DNA from: [Haemophilus] ducreyi
GTDB lineage: Bacteria > Pseudomonadota > Gammaproteobacteria > Enterobacterales > Pasteurellaceae
Direction of reading: 5' to 3'
Assembly (NCBI RefSeq): GCF_900109315.1
Contig: NZ_FOJC01000002.1
Location: forward strand, 170,204 to 234,203
Length of the DNA: 64,000 nucleotides
The number at the start of each line of letters is the position of its first letter. The first letter of the stretch is position 1. The position numbers and the translations under genes were made by a program. The notes under the pieces were generated by a model. That model was not told where the DNA came from. It ran no database searches and saw only the letters and a list, made by a program, of their open reading frames with translations. Shown here in pieces: positions 1 to 9,929 of the stretch.

Positions 1-104
1 TCTAAGGAAATACGGTGAAAAAATGGGTATCATTTTGAATTAAATTTTGTTAACCTAATATCTTTTAAATTTATTCAGTTTAGAGAGAGTTTGGGTTAGG
101 GATT

Positions 105-1208
105 ATGATGAATTGGAACGTAACTAAAAGTTGGTTTAAAGTTGCTGTGATCGCTACATTAATTGCCGGATGTTCTGCTAAGCATGGGGCTCATAAACTG
201 ACGAATGATCAGCAACTTGAACATGCAAAATTAGGTGCTGTTTATACTGATCGTCAATTTAGCCTTTACAATTTTGTTAGAGTGCCAACTGTGGTGGCAA
301 AGAGTCCGGTTGTGAATTTTCAAGATTTTTTAAAGCAGTTAAATAATGTTCGGGCTTATGCAACTAATATTACCGGTCGCTATGATCGTACTTATGGCAA
401 AGTATCCGCTTGGATTGCGGCAGGCGGTAATATTTCAGAGTTGAATCATTATAACATTAATGCTTTACAAATGCGTGGTGAAGATGGCTTCCAGAATGTA
501 TTAATGACAGGGTATTATTCACCGGTTATTAATGCACGCCGTTCACCACAAGGTAAATATAAACACCCGATTTATTCGATGCCTAAACAAAAACGGCTAA
601 CGCGTGCTGAAATTTATTACGGGGCATTAGCCGGTAAAAGTTTAGAGTTAGCCTATAGCGATTCATTGTTAGATAACTTTCTATTAGGTGTACAAGGTAG
701 TGGTTATGTTAATTTTGGTGATGGGCGTTTAAATTATTTTGCTTATGCGGGTCAAAATGGCCATAAATATAAAAGTATTGGGCGCTTGTTAGTAGAAGAT
801 GGTGAAATTGCTAAAGAAAAAATGTCTATTCAAGCCATTCGTGAATGGGGCAAAAAGAACCCGCATCGAATACAAGGTCTATTAGAACGTAATCCATCTT
901 ATGTCTTCTTTAAACATGATCCGACAGGGCAGGTAAAAGGTTCGGCAGGTGTGCCTTTGGTCGCGCTAGCTTCAGTGGCATCAGATAAAAGTTTAGTGCC
1001 TTCAGGCAGTGTGTTGTTAGTAGAAATGCCTTTGATTGATCATCATGGTAATTGGACCGGTAAGCACGAAATGCGTTTGATGGTGGCGTTAGATGTTGGT
1101 GGGGCAGTAAAAGGTCAACATTTTGATTTATACCAAGGCATTGGTGAGCGTGCTGGTCATCAAGCTGGCTTAATGAAACATTATGGGCGTGTTTGGGTAT
1201 TAAATTAA
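105..1208 (+). CDS. mltA: Membrane-bound lytic murein transglycosylase A
   Basis: Outer-membrane lipoprotein that cleaves the glycan strands of peptidoglycan to 1,6-anhydromuropeptides during wall growth and turnover. The 367-residue product begins with a lipoprotein signal ending in the lipobox IAGC, with lipidated Cys23. The middle holds the MltA barrel (for example RMGEDGFQNVLMTGYYSP, about residues 120-140). The end holds the 3D domain with Asp-rich strands (LDVGG, HFDLY) that carries the catalytic Asp in this family. Length matches E. coli MltA (365). The start has two adjacent ATGs (105 and 108) and only a weak ribosome site, so the first residue is uncertain. It stands alone and faces the cmoB pair, with a terminator at 1222-1266. 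Confidence 0.93.
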   Translation: MMNWNVTKSWFKVAVIATLIAGCSAKHGAHKLTNDQQLEHAKLGAVYTDRQFSLYNFVRVPTVVAKSPVVNFQDFLKQLNNVRAYATNITGRYDRTYGKVSAWIAAGGNISELNHYNINALQMRGEDGFQNVLMTGYYSPVINARRSPQGKYKHPIYSMPKQKRLTRAEIYYGALAGKSLELAYSDSLLDNFLLGVQGSGYVNFGDGRLNYFAYAGQNGHKYKSIGRLLVEDGEIAKEKMSIQAIREWGKKNPHRIQGLLERNPSYVFFKHDPTGQVKGSAGVPLVALASVASDKSLVPSGSVLLVEMPLIDHHGNWTGKHEMRLMVALDVGGAVKGQHFDLYQGIGERAGHQAGLMKHYGRVWVLN

Positions 1209-1221
1209 TTTGTTAGTTTAA

Positions 1222-1266
1222 ATAAGCAGTCGATTTTGCTAATTTTAGCGAAATTAGACTGCTTAT
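1222..1266 (+). terminator. Terminator after mltA, mutated uptake-sequence pair
   Basis: A 10-bp perfect inverted repeat (ATAAGCAGTC at 1222-1231 and GACTGCTTAT at 1257-1266) lies between the convergent mltA and the small gene at 1322. It looks like the Apl uptake-signal terminators found elsewhere in the window, but the core reads AAGCAGT instead of AAGCGGT in both arms, so pairing is kept. Confidence 0.6.
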
Positions 1267-1321
1267 ATGCGCTTTAAAGTGCGTTAATACAACCGCCACA
1301 AGATCCGCAACGCCAGTCTTG

Positions 1322-1618
1322 CTAATGCACGGCTTGATAGAAATAGCGCATAGTTTGTTCTTCAATTGGAATATTTTCCGCAATGAATAGATCGCTTAGC
1401 CATTCAATGTTTTCAACAATCCATTCATCTTCATCTAAACCGTCTAAATATAGCTCGTCTTCAGGATCAATATAATTATAAATGCCTTTGGTGCCCATAT
1501 TGCTATCATAGCGTTCTTTGGGCAGATCGATTAGCTTTCCATTGTAGTGAATAATCCAATGGCCTAAACACATTACTTGTTGTTTGCGCGTCCACTCCGC
1601 AGTAAATGGATTTTCCAT
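1322..1618 (-). CDS. Conserved-looking small acidic protein, possibly amber-truncated
   Basis: I do not recognise this 98-residue protein. It is acidic and rich in Trp, Tyr and Glu/Asp, with no signal peptide or membrane segment, so it is probably cytoplasmic. ATG at 1618 is preferred over the upstream GTG at 1630 because a GTGGAA-like ribosome site precedes it. It follows cmoB by 27 bases on the same strand and is probably co-transcribed. The frame ends at an amber codon (1322-1324) but stays open for 15 further codons to a TAA at 1274-1276. That stretch reads QDWRCGSCGGCINAL, a strikingly cysteine-rich tail. A CAG-to-TAG change would explain it. The active form may therefore be about 114 residues, or the gene may be a recent pseudogene. 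Confidence 0.6.
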   Translation of the reverse strand: MENPFTAEWTRKQQVMCLGHWIIHYNGKLIDLPKERYDSNMGTKGIYNYIDPEDELYLDGLDEDEWIVENIEWLSDLFIAENIPIEEQTMRYFYQAVH

Positions 1619-1645
1619 TATTTTTTCCACTTTATATTGTTATAG

Positions 1646-2608
1646 TTAGGCATTAGCGAGAATAACGGCACGTTTTGGTGCAGGCAATCCTTCGATTGTT
1701 TTACGCTGATCTCTTGGATCTAAAAAATCAACTAAGCTTTCATTTTCTAACCACTCAGTTTTGCGTTGTTCCGCTAAAGTGGTTACGGATTGATCTACAC
1801 AACGCGCATTTTTAAAACCGATTTTCTTTAGCCAATTAATCAATGCGGCAACTGAAGGAATGAAATAAACATTTTTCATTTTAGCATAGCGATCTGCGGG
1901 GGTAAGAACATCATTAATATCGCCATCAATAATTAAGGTTTCAAGAATTAATTCGCCACCTTTAACTAATTGTGCTTTTAGCTGTGAAAGATGATCGAGC
2001 GGTGATTTTCGATGATATAACACCCCCATAGAGAAAACAGTATCAAAAGCAGCAAGCGGTTGCATTTGTTCAAGACCGAGTGGAATTAAGTTAGCGCGAC
2101 GGTCATTGCCAAGTAATTGGCGAACCGCCTCAAATTGGCAAAGAAACAGTTCAGTTGGATCAATGCCGACTACCATTTGGGCGCCTTCGTCAACCATACG
2201 CCACATATGATAGCCGTTACCACAGCCTACATCTAAAATGGTGCGATCTTTCAAGGGGGCTAAATGCGGTAATACGCGCTGCCATTTAAAATCTGACCGC
2301 CATTCTGTATCTATATGAACACCATGTAAATGATAAGGACCTTTACGCCAAGGCATTAATTGTTTTAAACGATAAATTAAATATTGCTTTTCACCTTCTG
2401 GAAGTGCTTCTGCCAACACCGCTTCTACTTTGTCTGTTAGATTAATAGACGTGGGGAAAGTAGGCATAGATGTTGCAATTTTTGCCCATTTAGCATAATC
2501 ACTATGCGCGGTTTTTTCCCATTGCTTCAATTGTAAAGGCAGTGTTTCCAACCAAGCAGAAAGAGGTGAGGTTGCAATTTGTTGATAAAAAGGGCGAAAG
2601 TCGATCAT
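1646..2608 (-). CDS. cmoB: tRNA U34 carboxymethyltransferase
   Basis: CmoB transfers the carboxymethyl group of carboxy-S-adenosyl-methionine to 5-hydroxyuridine at wobble position 34, giving cmo5U in tRNAs that read several codons. The 320-residue length matches the family (E. coli 323). The class I methyltransferase motif ILDVGCGNG is at about residues 124-132, after the family-specific N-terminal region ending in the [12 protein letters not shown] stretch. Its usual partner CmoA is not adjacent. It leads a two-gene minus-strand unit with the small gene at 1322. An orphan terminator-like hairpin lies about 45 bases upstream of its start. Confidence 0.95.
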   Translation of the reverse strand: MIDFRPFYQQIATSPLSAWLETLPLQLKQWEKTAHSDYAKWAKIATSMPTFPTSINLTDKVEAVLAEALPEGEKQYLIYRLKQLMPWRKGPYHLHGVHIDTEWRSDFKWQRVLPHLAPLKDRTILDVGCGNGYHMWRMVDEGAQMVVGIDPTELFLCQFEAVRQLLGNDRRANLIPLGLEQMQPLAAFDTVFSMGVLYHRKSPLDHLSQLKAQLVKGGELILETLIIDGDINDVLTPADRYAKMKNVYFIPSVAALINWLKKIGFKNARCVDQSVTTLAEQRKTEWLENESLVDFLDPRDQRKTIEGLPAPKRAVILANA

Positions 2609-2651
2609 ACTGGTTTTTCTTTACTAAAATAATGTTAGGATTATTGTGAAT

Positions 2652-2670
2652 AAAAAAGGCATAACTGCCT
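2652..2670 (-). terminator. Terminator-like hairpin in the cmoB leader
   Basis: Read on the minus strand, the stem AGGCA-loop-TGCCT is followed by six T residues, the form of a weak Rho-independent terminator. It lies upstream of cmoB and no minus-strand gene ends before it, so it would act inside the cmoB leader or end a short unannotated RNA. Confidence 0.35.
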
Positions 2671-2901
2671 GAAAAAATTAGATTATTTAGCAATAGGGTT
2701 TACTTTTGCCATTTATACGTTGGGATAAGCATTGAGTAATTATTGCTCAAAAGGTTGTTAATTCTAGCAAAATTCATTCAGTAAGTAAAAAAATTGCAAT
2801 ATTTCTCTAAAAATTGAGCGCTTATGTGATTTCTGTTTTGTGTTTTTAACGCGCTAAGTGATAAAATTTAACACAGTATTTGAATTAGATTTGAGAAAAG
2901 A

Positions 2902-4377
2902 ATGACTAGCGCAGAATTATTAATGAATGTAACACCCAGTGAAACCCGAGTTGCTTTAGTTGAAGATGGTTTGCTGAAGGAGCTACATATTGAGCGTGAA
3001 GCGAAACGAGGTTTGGTCGGCAATATTTATAAAGGACGCGTGACACGAGTTTTGCCAGGTATGCAATCCGCTTTCGTTGATATTGGCTTGGAAAAGGCGG
3101 CATTTTTACATGCTTCTGATATCGTTTCACATACAGAATGTCTTGATGAAAGTGAAAAAAAGCAATTTGTAGTAAAAGATATCGCAGAATTAGTTCGCGA
3201 AGGACAAGATATTATTGTGCAAGTCGTTAAAGACCCATTAGGGACCAAAGGCGCTCGCTTAACAACCGATATTACTTTGCCATCACGCTATTTAGTTTTT
3301 ATGCCGGAAAATAGCCACGTAGGTGTTTCACAACGGATTGAAAGTGAGCAAGAACGTAATCGTTTAAAAGCGTTAGTTGAACCCCATTGTGATGAACTCG
3401 GCGGTTTTATTATTCGTACTGCAGCAGAAGATGTTTCAGAAGAAAGCTTGCGCCAAGACAGTATTTTTTTAAAACGCTTATGGCGTAAAATTTTAGAACG
3501 TAAAGCAAAATATCCGGCACGTTCAATGCTTTATGGTGAGTTAGCACTTGCCCAACGTATATTACGTGATTTTGTCGGAACACAAATTAGTGCTGTTCGG
3601 ATTGATTCAAAACAAACACTTGAACAAGTGACGGATTTCTTAAATGAATTTATGCCAGAATTAACAGAAAGCGTTACTTTATATAATGGCTCACATACCT
3701 TATTTGATACTTATGGTGTAGAAGAAGCTATTCAAAAAGCATTAGATAAACGTGTTAATTTAAAATCAGGTGGTTATTTAATTATTGAACAAACAGAAGC
3801 AATGACTACGATTGATATTAATACCGGCGCATTTGTTGGCCATCGTAATTTAGCGGATACAATTTTCAACACTAATATTGAAGCAACCCAAGCAATCGCA
3901 CATCAATTACAGTTGCGTAATTTAGGGGGCATTATCATTATTGATTTTATTGATATGCAGCAAGAAGAACATCGTGAACGCGTATTGGAAGTGCTACGAG
4001 AAGCATTAAAAAATGATCGTGTTAAAACGAATGTCAATGGTTTTACCCAATTAGGATTGGTAGAAATGACCCGTAAACGCACGCGTGAAAGCTTAGAGCG
4101 AGTATTATGTTGTGATTGTCCGGTATGTAATGGGCGTGGTACGGTTAAAACGATTGAAACGGTTTGTTATGAAATTTTACGCGAAATTGTGCGCGTGCAT
4201 TATTCGTATAGCTCAGAAAAAATTCGTGTATATGCTTCAAAAGAAGTCGTGGAATATTTAATTAATGAAGAAACACACGCGTCATTAGCAGAATTAGAAG
4301 CGTTTATTGGTAAAAAAGTAGAAATTAAATTAGAGCCTTATTATCATCAAGATCAGTTTGATGTGGTCGTCATGTAA
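2902..4377 (+). CDS. rng: Ribonuclease G
   Basis: Single-strand-specific endoribonuclease of the RNase E/G family that matures the 5' end of 16S rRNA and takes part in mRNA decay. The 491 residues fit RNase G (E. coli 489) and not the much longer RNase E. An S1 domain lies near residues 38-125 (KRGLVGNIYKGRVTRV). The metal-binding aspartates of the DNase I-like domain are in TTIDINTGAF and IIIIDFIDM, and the zinc-link cysteines are in CDCPVCNGRG, about residues 400-412. It is monocistronic or just ahead of msbA. Confidence 0.95.
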   Translation: MTSAELLMNVTPSETRVALVEDGLLKELHIEREAKRGLVGNIYKGRVTRVLPGMQSAFVDIGLEKAAFLHASDIVSHTECLDESEKKQFVVKDIAELVREGQDIIVQVVKDPLGTKGARLTTDITLPSRYLVFMPENSHVGVSQRIESEQERNRLKALVEPHCDELGGFIIRTAAEDVSEESLRQDSIFLKRLWRKILERKAKYPARSMLYGELALAQRILRDFVGTQISAVRIDSKQTLEQVTDFLNEFMPELTESVTLYNGSHTLFDTYGVEEAIQKALDKRVNLKSGGYLIIEQTEAMTTIDINTGAFVGHRNLADTIFNTNIEATQAIAHQLQLRNLGGIIIIDFIDMQQEEHRERVLEVLREALKNDRVKTNVNGFTQLGLVEMTRKRTRESLERVLCCDCPVCNGRGTVKTIETVCYEILREIVRVHYSYSSEKIRVYASKEVVEYLINEETHASLAELEAFIGKKVEIKLEPYYHQDQFDVVVM

Positions 4378-4446
4378 CCAATCCATTTGGTATTTCAAAT
4401 AAATCAATGTACAATCATGACTAATTTTCTGAAGAATTTATCATTT

Positions 4447-6195
4447 ATGCAAGAAACATATCTTTCAATTATTAAAACATTTAAACGTTTATTTCCGATT
4501 ATTCGGAATTACAAGTGGGGGTTAATTGCAGCTTCTGTTGCATTGATTTTAAACGCATTAGTAGATTCTAGTTTAATTTATTTATTAAAGCCATTATTAG
4601 ATGATGGATTTGGTAAAGCAGATAATGCCTTTCTTAAACAAGTGGCAATATTAGTTATGCTATTTATTTTGCTGAGAGGGGTGTCTAATTATATCGCAAG
4701 TTATTGTTTATCTTGGGTTTCTGGTAAAGTCGTAATGACGCTACGGCGTAATATTTTCCAACATTTGATGTATATGCCCGTCAGCTACTTTGATAAAAAT
4801 CCTACAGGGCGTTTACTTTCTCGAGTAACTTATGATACAGAAATGGTCGCGAGTTCATCTTCTTACGTATTAGTCACTATTGTTCGTGAAGGTGCTTATT
4901 TAATTTCTTTATTTGCTGTGATGGTCTATACCAGTTGGCAGCTATCTATCGTTTTATTTCTATTAGCACCCATTATCGCATTTTTAATTAGTATTGTTTC
5001 AAATCGTTTTCGTATTTTGAGCCGTAATATTCAAAATTCGATGGGAGAATTGACAGTCACAACTGAGCAAATGTTAAAGGGGCATAAAGTTGTTCTTTCA
5101 TTTGGTGGGCAAAAAATTGAAAAAGCACGTTTTGATCGAGTCAGTAATAATATGCGCCGGAAAGGCATGAAAATAGTCTCTGCCGATGGCATATCTGATG
5201 GTTTAGTGCAATTAATTGCTTCTTTAGCGCTATCAGCAGTGCTTTATGTTGCTACTTTCCCTGAGGTTATGAGTGAAAATTTAACTGCCGGCTCTTTTAC
5301 GGTTGTCTTTTCATCAATGATGGCTATGTTACGTCCTTTAAAATCGTTAACCAGTGTCAACTCTCAATTTCAACGCGGCATGGCAGCATGTCAAACATTA
5401 TTTGAGTTTTTAGATTTAAAAACCGAAAAGAATAATGGCACTAAGCAGGTTGAACGAGCACAAGGTTGTATTACATTTGATAATGTTATTTTTAGTTATG
5501 AAGGTAAAGAAGAGCGGGCATTGAATCAAGTTTCATTTACTATTCCACAAGGCAAAACCGTTGCATTAGTGGGACGTTCAGGTTCGGGTAAATCAACAAT
5601 TGCTAGTTTATTAACCCGCTTCTACGATGTGAATGAAGGGCAAATTCTGCTTGACGGTGTTAATATTGAAGAATATACCTTAGAAAACTTGCGCGAGCAA
5701 TGTTCTGTTGTTTCACAACAAGTTCACTTATTTAATGATACCATTGCGAATAATATTGCTTATGCAGCAAAAGATAAATATAGCCGAGCACAAATTATTG
5801 CAGCAGCACAAGCGGCTCACGCAATGGAGTTTATCGAAAAATTAGAACAGGGTTTAGATACTGTAATTGGTGAAAATGGCGCAAGTTTATCAGGTGGTCA
5901 GCGCCAACGTTTAGCCATTGCTCGCGCATTATTACGTAATGCACCTGTTCTAGTGTTAGATGAAGCAACGTCTGCACTTGATACTGAATCAGAACGCGCC
6001 ATTCAATCCGCTTTGGCAGCGTTGCAAAAAAATAAAACAGTGTTAGTGATTGCGCACCGTTTGTCTACTATTGAAAAAGCAGATGAAATTTTAGTGGTCG
6101 ATCAAGGTAAGATTGTTGAACGGGGTTCACATGAACAATTATTAGCGAAAGGCGGTGCTTATAAACAACTGTATAGTATGCAGTTTAGTGAGTAA
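4447..6195 (+). CDS. msbA: Lipid A/lipopolysaccharide core flippase MsbA
   Basis: Homodimeric inner-membrane ABC exporter that flips core-lipid A to the periplasmic leaflet. Six transmembrane helices fill the first 310 or so residues. The nucleotide-binding domain carries Walker [10 protein letters not shown] (about 376), the signature LSGGQRQR (about 480) and Walker [13 protein letters not shown]. The reading frame is open further upstream (TTG at 4387, ATG at 4417/4418 region), but starting at the ATG at 4447 gives 582 residues, exactly the E. coli length, and an N-terminus typical of MsbA. lpxK, the usual downstream partner, is absent; a terminator follows at 6210. Confidence 0.94.
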   Translation: MQETYLSIIKTFKRLFPIIRNYKWGLIAASVALILNALVDSSLIYLLKPLLDDGFGKADNAFLKQVAILVMLFILLRGVSNYIASYCLSWVSGKVVMTLRRNIFQHLMYMPVSYFDKNPTGRLLSRVTYDTEMVASSSSYVLVTIVREGAYLISLFAVMVYTSWQLSIVLFLLAPIIAFLISIVSNRFRILSRNIQNSMGELTVTTEQMLKGHKVVLSFGGQKIEKARFDRVSNNMRRKGMKIVSADGISDGLVQLIASLALSAVLYVATFPEVMSENLTAGSFTVVFSSMMAMLRPLKSLTSVNSQFQRGMAACQTLFEFLDLKTEKNNGTKQVERAQGCITFDNVIFSYEGKEERALNQVSFTIPQGKTVALVGRSGSGKSTIASLLTRFYDVNEGQILLDGVNIEEYTLENLREQCSVVSQQVHLFNDTIANNIAYAAKDKYSRAQIIAAAQAAHAMEFIEKLEQGLDTVIGENGASLSGGQRQRLAIARALLRNAPVLVLDEATSALDTESERAIQSALAALQKNKTVLVIAHRLSTIEKADEILVVDQGKIVERGSHEQLLAKGGAYKQLYSMQFSE

Positions 6196-6209
6196 TCGCC
6201 ATTAAATAG

Positions 6210-6234
6210 AAAGCCTCATTTATGGAGGCTTTTG
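6210..6234 (+). terminator. Terminator after msbA
   Basis: Stem AAAGCCTC (6210-6217) pairs with GAGGCTTT (6225-6232), seven-base loop, followed by a short T run. Confidence 0.75.
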
Positions 6235-6338
6235 CGTTACTAAGCGGGCTATTATTTGCCCCATTTTGCAAGTTTTTAGTAATAATGTACCGATTCTTGC
6301 TTAGAATAAGAAGGATCTTATTAATTAAAGGTAAATAT

Positions 6339-6968
6339 ATGAAAAAAAGTACGCTGTTATTTTCTCTGATAGCTATGGTGTTAAGCGGTTGTAATTCGGT
6401 ATTAAATGCACCGACAGAAGTGAAAAAGCCAGTATACCAAATAGAACATACCGATCCTGCTTGGCAACAACATTTAAAGCAATTAGCCGAAATTAAAAAT
6501 TATGAAGTTAAAGGTCAATTTGGCTATATTTCTCCTACAGAGCGTTTTTCTGCTCATTTTGATTGGCAATATAAAACACCAATAGATTTTACTTTAGCGT
6601 TATCGTCAAATTTGTCCACTAAATTGTTGAAATTACAGCGAAGTCATCAAGGATTGACCGTTTCAGATAGTGAAGGTTATTCTCGTACTGAAGCAGATAT
6701 ACACGCACTAATGCAAGAAATTATAGGCGTGTCATTTCCAATTGACCAATTTGCATATTGGGTAAAAGGTCAGCCAGCACAAGAGGGGAACTATATTGTG
6801 AATGAAAAACGTCAACTTTCTCAATTTAGTTATCCAATCAATCAACAAATTTGGCAAGCTCGTTATGTTGAATATCATGAAAATCGGGTGCCGTATTTAC
6901 CTAAATTAATTGTACTTGAAAATGGTCAACAAACATTAAAAATTCGTCTTGATCATTGGAATTATTAA
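6339..6968 (+). CDS. lolB: Outer-membrane lipoprotein receptor LolB
   Basis: LolB takes lipoproteins from the periplasmic chaperone LolA and inserts them into the outer membrane. From the ATG at 6339 the product is 209 residues, close to E. coli LolB (207). The signal peptide ends in lipobox LSGC, with lipidated Cys18. The later frame has family features such as YEVKGQFGYI and the conserved Trp/Tyr-rich barrel strands. The in-frame ATG at 6222 lies within the msbA terminator and would bury the signal peptide, so it is rejected. A ribosome site AAAGG precedes 6339. It abuts ispE with no gap, as in the hemA-lolB-ispE-prs order of gammaproteobacteria. Confidence 0.93.
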   Translation: MKKSTLLFSLIAMVLSGCNSVLNAPTEVKKPVYQIEHTDPAWQQHLKQLAEIKNYEVKGQFGYISPTERFSAHFDWQYKTPIDFTLALSSNLSTKLLKLQRSHQGLTVSDSEGYSRTEADIHALMQEIIGVSFPIDQFAYWVKGQPAQEGNYIVNEKRQLSQFSYPINQQIWQARYVEYHENRVPYLPKLIVLENGQQTLKIRLDHWNY

Positions 6969-7817
6969 ATGAACAGAATAATTTTACCTAGTCCCGCTAA
7001 ATTGAATCTTTTTTTATATATAAATGGACGAAGAGCAGATGGATATCATCAACTACAAACGCTTTTTCAATTTCTAGATGTTGGTGATGAAATAGACATA
7101 AGCATAACAACGTCAAATTCCACAATTGAGTTAGTCAATGATATTGCAGGTGTTGCGACAGAAGAGAATTTAATTTATCGTGCAGCTAAATTATTACAGA
7201 AAAAGACTGCTTGTCAGCAAGGCGCTAAGATTGCAGTAGCTAAATATTTACCGATGGGCGGTGGCGTTGGCGGTGGTTCTTCTAATGCGGCTACAGTATT
7301 GGTTGGACTTAATTATTTATGGCAGACAGGGCTTTCATTAGCACAATTGGCGGAATTAGGTTTATCTTTAGGGGCGGATGTGCCGATTTTTGTGGTAGGT
7401 AAGGCCGCTTTTGCAGAAGGTATCGGTGAGATTTTGACGCCTTGCGAATTACCAGAAAAATGGTATCTAGTATTAAAACCAAATATTTCAATTGAAACGT
7501 CTTCGATTTTTAAAGATCCGAAGTTACCACGCAATACACCAAAGCGTAGCTTGTCAGTATTATTAGCAGAAGATTGGGGAAACGATTGCGAAAAAGTTGT
7601 GAGGGAACATTATTCAGAGGTTGAAGATCTTATTCAAGAATTATTACAATATGCACCGTTTCGATTGACGGGTACAGGCGCTTGTATTTTTGCTGAATTC
7701 GCTTCGAAAGCAGAAGCTGAAAAAGTCTTTAATTGTAGACCCCATAATATGTACGGTTTTATTGCAAAAGGGCAAAACATTTCTCCGTTACATAAAAAAT
7801 TAAACTTATTTTCTTAA
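6969..7817 (+). CDS. ispE: 4-diphosphocytidyl-2-C-methyl-D-erythritol kinase
   Basis: Phosphorylates CDP-methylerythritol in the MEP pathway to isoprenoid precursors. The 282 residues match the family. The GHMP-kinase ATP-binding glycine loop [14 protein letters not shown] is at about residues 95-108. The N-terminal [20 protein letters not shown] and the C-terminal [12 protein letters not shown] are typical. The ATG follows the lolB stop codon directly, so the two are translationally coupled. Confidence 0.96.
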   Translation: MNRIILPSPAKLNLFLYINGRRADGYHQLQTLFQFLDVGDEIDISITTSNSTIELVNDIAGVATEENLIYRAAKLLQKKTACQQGAKIAVAKYLPMGGGVGGGSSNAATVLVGLNYLWQTGLSLAQLAELGLSLGADVPIFVVGKAAFAEGIGEILTPCELPEKWYLVLKPNISIETSSIFKDPKLPRNTPKRSLSVLLAEDWGNDCEKVVREHYSEVEDLIQELLQYAPFRLTGTGACIFAEFASKAEAEKVFNCRPHNMYGFIAKGQNISPLHKKLNLFS

Positions 7818-7847
7818 TTGCCTTAGTAAACTCAAGGATCAATTCCA

Positions 7848-8798
7848 ATGCCAGATATTAAACTGTTTGCGGGTAACGCAACACCAGAACTTGCAAAACG
7901 TATTTCAGAACGCCTTTATATTTCTTTAGGAAATGCAACAGTAGGGCGTTTTAGTGATGGTGAAATTCAAGTACAAATTAATGAAAATGTGCGCGGTTCA
8001 GATGTATTTATTATCCAGTCAACTTGTGCACCCACTAATGATAATTTAATGGAATTGATCGTGATGGTTGACGCGTTACGCCGTGCTTCAGCGGGGCGGA
8101 TTACTGCTGTGATACCTTACTTTGGTTATTCTCGTCAAGATCGTCGTGTTCGTTCAGCGCGTGTACCCATTACGGCTAAAGTAGTCGCAGACTTTCTTTC
8201 TAGTGTAGGTGTTGATCGTGTATTAACCTGTGATTTGCACGCAGAACAAATTCAAGGTTTCTTTGATGTACCTGTTGACAATGTTTTTGGTTCGCCTGTA
8301 TTAATTGATGATATTCTTGAGAAAAAAGATTTGGTAAATCCAATCGTGGTGTCACCAGATATTGGCGGGGTAGTACGTGCACGTGCTGTGGCTAAATTGT
8401 TAAATGATACTGATATGGCGATTATTGATAAACGTCGGCCTAAAGCGAATGTTTCGCAAGTGATGCATATTATTGGTGATGTAACGGATCGTGATTGTAT
8501 TCTAGTCGATGATATGATTGATACCGGTGGTACTTTAGTTAAAGCAGCCGAAGCGTTAAAAGATCGCGGTGCTCGTCGAGTATTTGCTTATGCAACGCAT
8601 GCAGTTTTTTCTGGCTCCGCAGCTAATAATTTAGCTAATCCAGCACTTGATGAAGTGGTTATAACCGATACTATTCCATTATCTGATGAAATTGAGGCAT
8701 TAAATAAAGTACGCGTATTAACATTATCAAGCATGCTTGCTGAAGCTATTCGCCGAATTAGCAATGAAGAATCTATTTCGGCAATGTTTGATGCATAA
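7848..8798 (+). CDS. prsA: Ribose-phosphate pyrophosphokinase
   Basis: Makes phosphoribosyl pyrophosphate (PRPP) from ribose 5-phosphate and ATP, the shared precursor of purines, pyrimidines, His, Trp and NAD. The 316-residue length is standard (E. coli 315). The flexible catalytic loop region [15 protein letters not shown] and the PRPP-binding site [12 protein letters not shown] (about residues 217-228) are intact. A good ribosome site AAGGA precedes the ATG. It ends the lolB-ispE-prsA operon, with a strong terminator at 8814. Confidence 0.97.
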   Translation: MPDIKLFAGNATPELAKRISERLYISLGNATVGRFSDGEIQVQINENVRGSDVFIIQSTCAPTNDNLMELIVMVDALRRASAGRITAVIPYFGYSRQDRRVRSARVPITAKVVADFLSSVGVDRVLTCDLHAEQIQGFFDVPVDNVFGSPVLIDDILEKKDLVNPIVVSPDIGGVVRARAVAKLLNDTDMAIIDKRRPKANVSQVMHIIGDVTDRDCILVDDMIDTGGTLVKAAEALKDRGARRVFAYATHAVFSGSAANNLANPALDEVVITDTIPLSDEIEALNKVRVLTLSSMLAEAIRRISNEESISAMFDA

Positions 8799-8813
8799 TT
8801 ACATTTGACAAGT

Positions 8814-8843
8814 AAAGCCCAATCGAAAGATTGGGCTTTTGTT
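8814..8843 (+). terminator. Terminator after prsA
   Basis: An 11-bp perfect stem (AAAGCCCAATC with GATTGGGCTTT), a GAAA tetraloop and a T-rich tail. Confidence 0.85.
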
Positions 8844-8921
8844 TATTGCGTATAGTGTAGAATTAAGCGGTTAATTTTAGGCATAATTTCGTTAAAATTT
8901 GGTTTTCTATAGGTATAACAT

Positions 8922-9929
8922 ATGTATTCTTTGATTCGAAAAGCATTGTTTTCAATGGAAGCAGAAACAGCACACTATTTTTCTATTCAAGCATTAAAAC
9001 TGATGGGTAAATTACCTTTTAGTTTATGTTCAACAACGCTAAATCCTGTAGAGGTCATGGGATTGAAATTTAAAAATCCTATTGGTCTAGCCGCAGGTGC
9101 AGATAAAAATGGTGAAGCAATAGATGGCTTTGCTAAATTAGGATTTGGCTTTATCGAGGTTGGCACAGTAACGCCTTTAGCCCAAGATGGTAATAATAAG
9201 CCACGTCAGTTTCGTATTTTGGAAGCAGAAGGAATCATTAACCGAAATGGCTTTAATAATCAAGGTGTTGATGTATTAGTAGAGAACGTGAAAAAGGCTA
9301 GTTATGATGGTATTTTAGGTATTAATATCGGTAAAAATGCAACTACACCGATTGAAAATGCATTAGATGATTATCAAATTTGTTTGCATAAAGTCTATTC
9401 ATATGCCGATTACATTACGGTCAATATTTCTTCGCCCAATACGCATAATCTGCGCGCTTTACAGTATGGTGAAGCACTCGATCATTTGTTAGCTGAACTT
9501 AAAACAGAGCAAGCAAAATTGGCAAAAAAATTTAATCAATATAAACCGCTTGTTTTAAAAATTGCGCCTGATTTAACCAATGAAGAAATTGTTTCAATTG
9601 CCGATAGTCTTATTCGGCATCAAATGGACGGTGTAATTGCAGGAAATACAACGCTTTCTCGTGAAAATGTTGCGGGACTTAATTATGCTCATCAACAAGG
9701 CGGATTAAGCGGTAAACCATTACATACATTGAGCACGAAATTAATCAGTACGTTAGCAAAAGAACTAAATGGAAAAATACCTATTATTGGCAGTGGTGGT
9801 ATTCATTCTATTGATTCTGGACAACAGAAAATAGATGCAGGTGCTCATTTATTGCAATTATATTCAGCAATGATTTATCAAGGCCCAACCTTGATCCAAG
9901 AATTAGCTAAAAAGATCATCTTAAGATAG
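8922..9929 (+). CDS. pyrD: Dihydroorotate dehydrogenase (quinone), class 2
   Basis: Membrane-associated flavoenzyme oxidising dihydroorotate to orotate with quinone in pyrimidine synthesis. The 335 residues match E. coli PyrD (336). The amphipathic N-terminal helices that dock on the membrane (YSLIRKALFSMEAETAHYFS) mark class 2. The substrate/FMN regions GLAAGADKNGEAIDGF and TVNISSPNTHNLR are intact; the latter holds the catalytic Ser near residue 175. C-terminal phosphate-binding loops IGSGGI and LQLYSAMIY are present. Monocistronic. Confidence 0.96.
   Translation: MYSLIRKALFSMEAETAHYFSIQALKLMGKLPFSLCSTTLNPVEVMGLKFKNPIGLAAGADKNGEAIDGFAKLGFGFIEVGTVTPLAQDGNNKPRQFRILEAEGIINRNGFNNQGVDVLVENVKKASYDGILGINIGKNATTPIENALDDYQICLHKVYSYADYITVNISSPNTHNLRALQYGEALDHLLAELKTEQAKLAKKFNQYKPLVLKIAPDLTNEEIVSIADSLIRHQMDGVIAGNTTLSRENVAGLNYAHQQGGLSGKPLHTLSTKLISTLAKELNGKIPIIGSGGIHSIDSGQQKIDAGAHLLQLYSAMIYQGPTLIQELAKKIILR

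Noticed and set aside
2690..2720. Minus-strand nine-codon frame (MAKVNPIAK) in the cmoB leader
   Set aside because: No ribosome site and too short to judge; chance is the simplest explanation.
6222..6338. N-terminal extension of LolB from the ATG at 6222
   Set aside because: It overlaps the msbA terminator and would place the lipoprotein signal peptide internally.
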